A DNA stretch of 6,984 bases, from NCBI GenBank assembly GCA_023460575.1, contig JAEWPQ010000159.1, forward strand, positions 1 to 6,984, read 5' to 3'. Position numbers and translations under genes: made by a program. Every line of letters begins with the position of its first letter. Position 1 is the first letter of the stretch. The notes beneath the pieces were generated by a model. That model had not been told where the DNA came from. It saw nothing but the letters and a program-made list of their open reading frames with translations, and searched no databases. The DNA comes from Bacillota bacterium (GTDB lineage: Bacteria > Bacillota > Clostridia > Lachnospirales > Lachnospiraceae). Shown here in pieces: positions 6,841 to 6,984 of the stretch.

Positions 6841-6853
6841 TGTAAAACTTACA
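6841..6853 (+). promoter_or_regulatory. Perfect palindrome TGTAA-N3-TTACA in the pfkA leader, candidate operator
   Basis: TGTAAAACTTACA is a 5+3+5 inverted repeat in the 65-bp gap before pfkA, about 9-21 nt downstream of the predicted transcription start. A repressor bound here would block initiation or elongation. The half-sites resemble those of CcpA cre sites (TGWAA...), but the spacing is shorter than the classic 14-bp cre. A chance occurrence in AT-rich sequence is possible. Confidence 0.35.
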
Positions 6854-6887
6854 AATTCAGATATCCGTGAATCAGGAGGAAGTTACT

Positions 6888-6984
6888 ATGGCAAAACAAG
6901 TGAAAACCATTGGCGTATTAACCAGCGGCGGCGACGCACCAGGTATGAATGCTGCGATCCGTGCCGTTGTCAGAACTGCAATCC
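6888..6984 (+). CDS. pfkA: ATP-dependent 6-phosphofructokinase, N-terminal start only (partial)
   Basis: The first 32 codons of a gene that runs off the window. The peptide contains IGVLTSGGDAPGMNAAIRAV (residues 8-27), the glycine-rich ATP-binding signature at the N-terminus of bacterial PfkA, including GGD and the following PGMNA. PfkA phosphorylates fructose-6-phosphate to fructose-1,6-bisphosphate in glycolysis. That product is the metabolite that stimulates HPr kinase, which gives a functional link to the hprK tail at the other end of the window. ATG 6888 has AGGAGG (6874-6879) at 8-nt spacing. The visible GGDAPG stretch fits the ATP-type enzyme, but the pyrophosphate-dependent type is usually distinguished at a motif farther in that is not in the window. 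In clostridia and bacilli pfkA lies close to dnaE and pyruvate kinase. Confidence 0.93.
   Translation, partial: MAKQVKTIGVLTSGGDAPGMNAAIRAVVRTAI

Overview
The window is a compact, gene-dense piece of core chromosome from a low-to-mid GC Gram-positive bacterium. Gene content, gene order and protein sequences point to a clostridium, most likely Lachnospiraceae (Lacrimispora/Hungatella-like). That family-level placement is recalled from synteny and was not checked by a search. All genes are on the + strand. I see no mobile element, CRISPR array, tRNA, rRNA or sign of recent transfer.

Layout: the last 32 codons of a gene whose C-terminus looks like HPr kinase/phosphorylase (hprK, 1-99); murB (108-1019); rapZ/yvcJ (1039-1920); whiA/yvcL (1923-2909); a small HPr-family gene (2921-3178); a 161-bp gap with a long GC-rich hairpin (about 3202-3243) and an extended -10 promoter (TATAAT at 3302-3307); dnaE (3340-6822); a 65-bp gap with a good promoter overlapping the dnaE stop codon and a small perfect palindrome; then the first 32 codons of pfkA (6888 onward). 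The first five genes are separated by 2 to 19 bp, each with a Shine-Dalgarno sequence, and look like one operon. dnaE and pfkA appear to have their own promoters.

How the genes fit together: hprK and the HPr-like gene belong to carbon catabolite signalling in Gram-positive bacteria (HPrK phosphorylates Ser46 of HPr or Crh, and the product is a corepressor of CcpA). murB makes a peptidoglycan precursor, RapZ is tied in other bacteria to amino-sugar supply, WhiA to cell division, and PfkA is the committed step of glycolysis. The cluster therefore places carbon-status sensing beside cell-wall synthesis, division, replication and glycolysis.

The main point of interest is the HPr-family protein. 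It keeps the Ser46 regulatory site but has glutamate exactly where HPr has its catalytic His15, so it cannot be a normal PTS phosphocarrier. By position next to whiA it is a Crh-like protein, with Glu where Bacillus Crh has Gln. Secondary points are the absence of yvcK between rapZ and whiA, a DnaE with all nine predicted PHP metal ligands plus an internal clamp-binding motif, and a TGTAA-N3-TTACA palindrome in the pfkA leader. I do not see a wholly new multi-gene system; this is mostly ordinary core genome with one unusual regulator.
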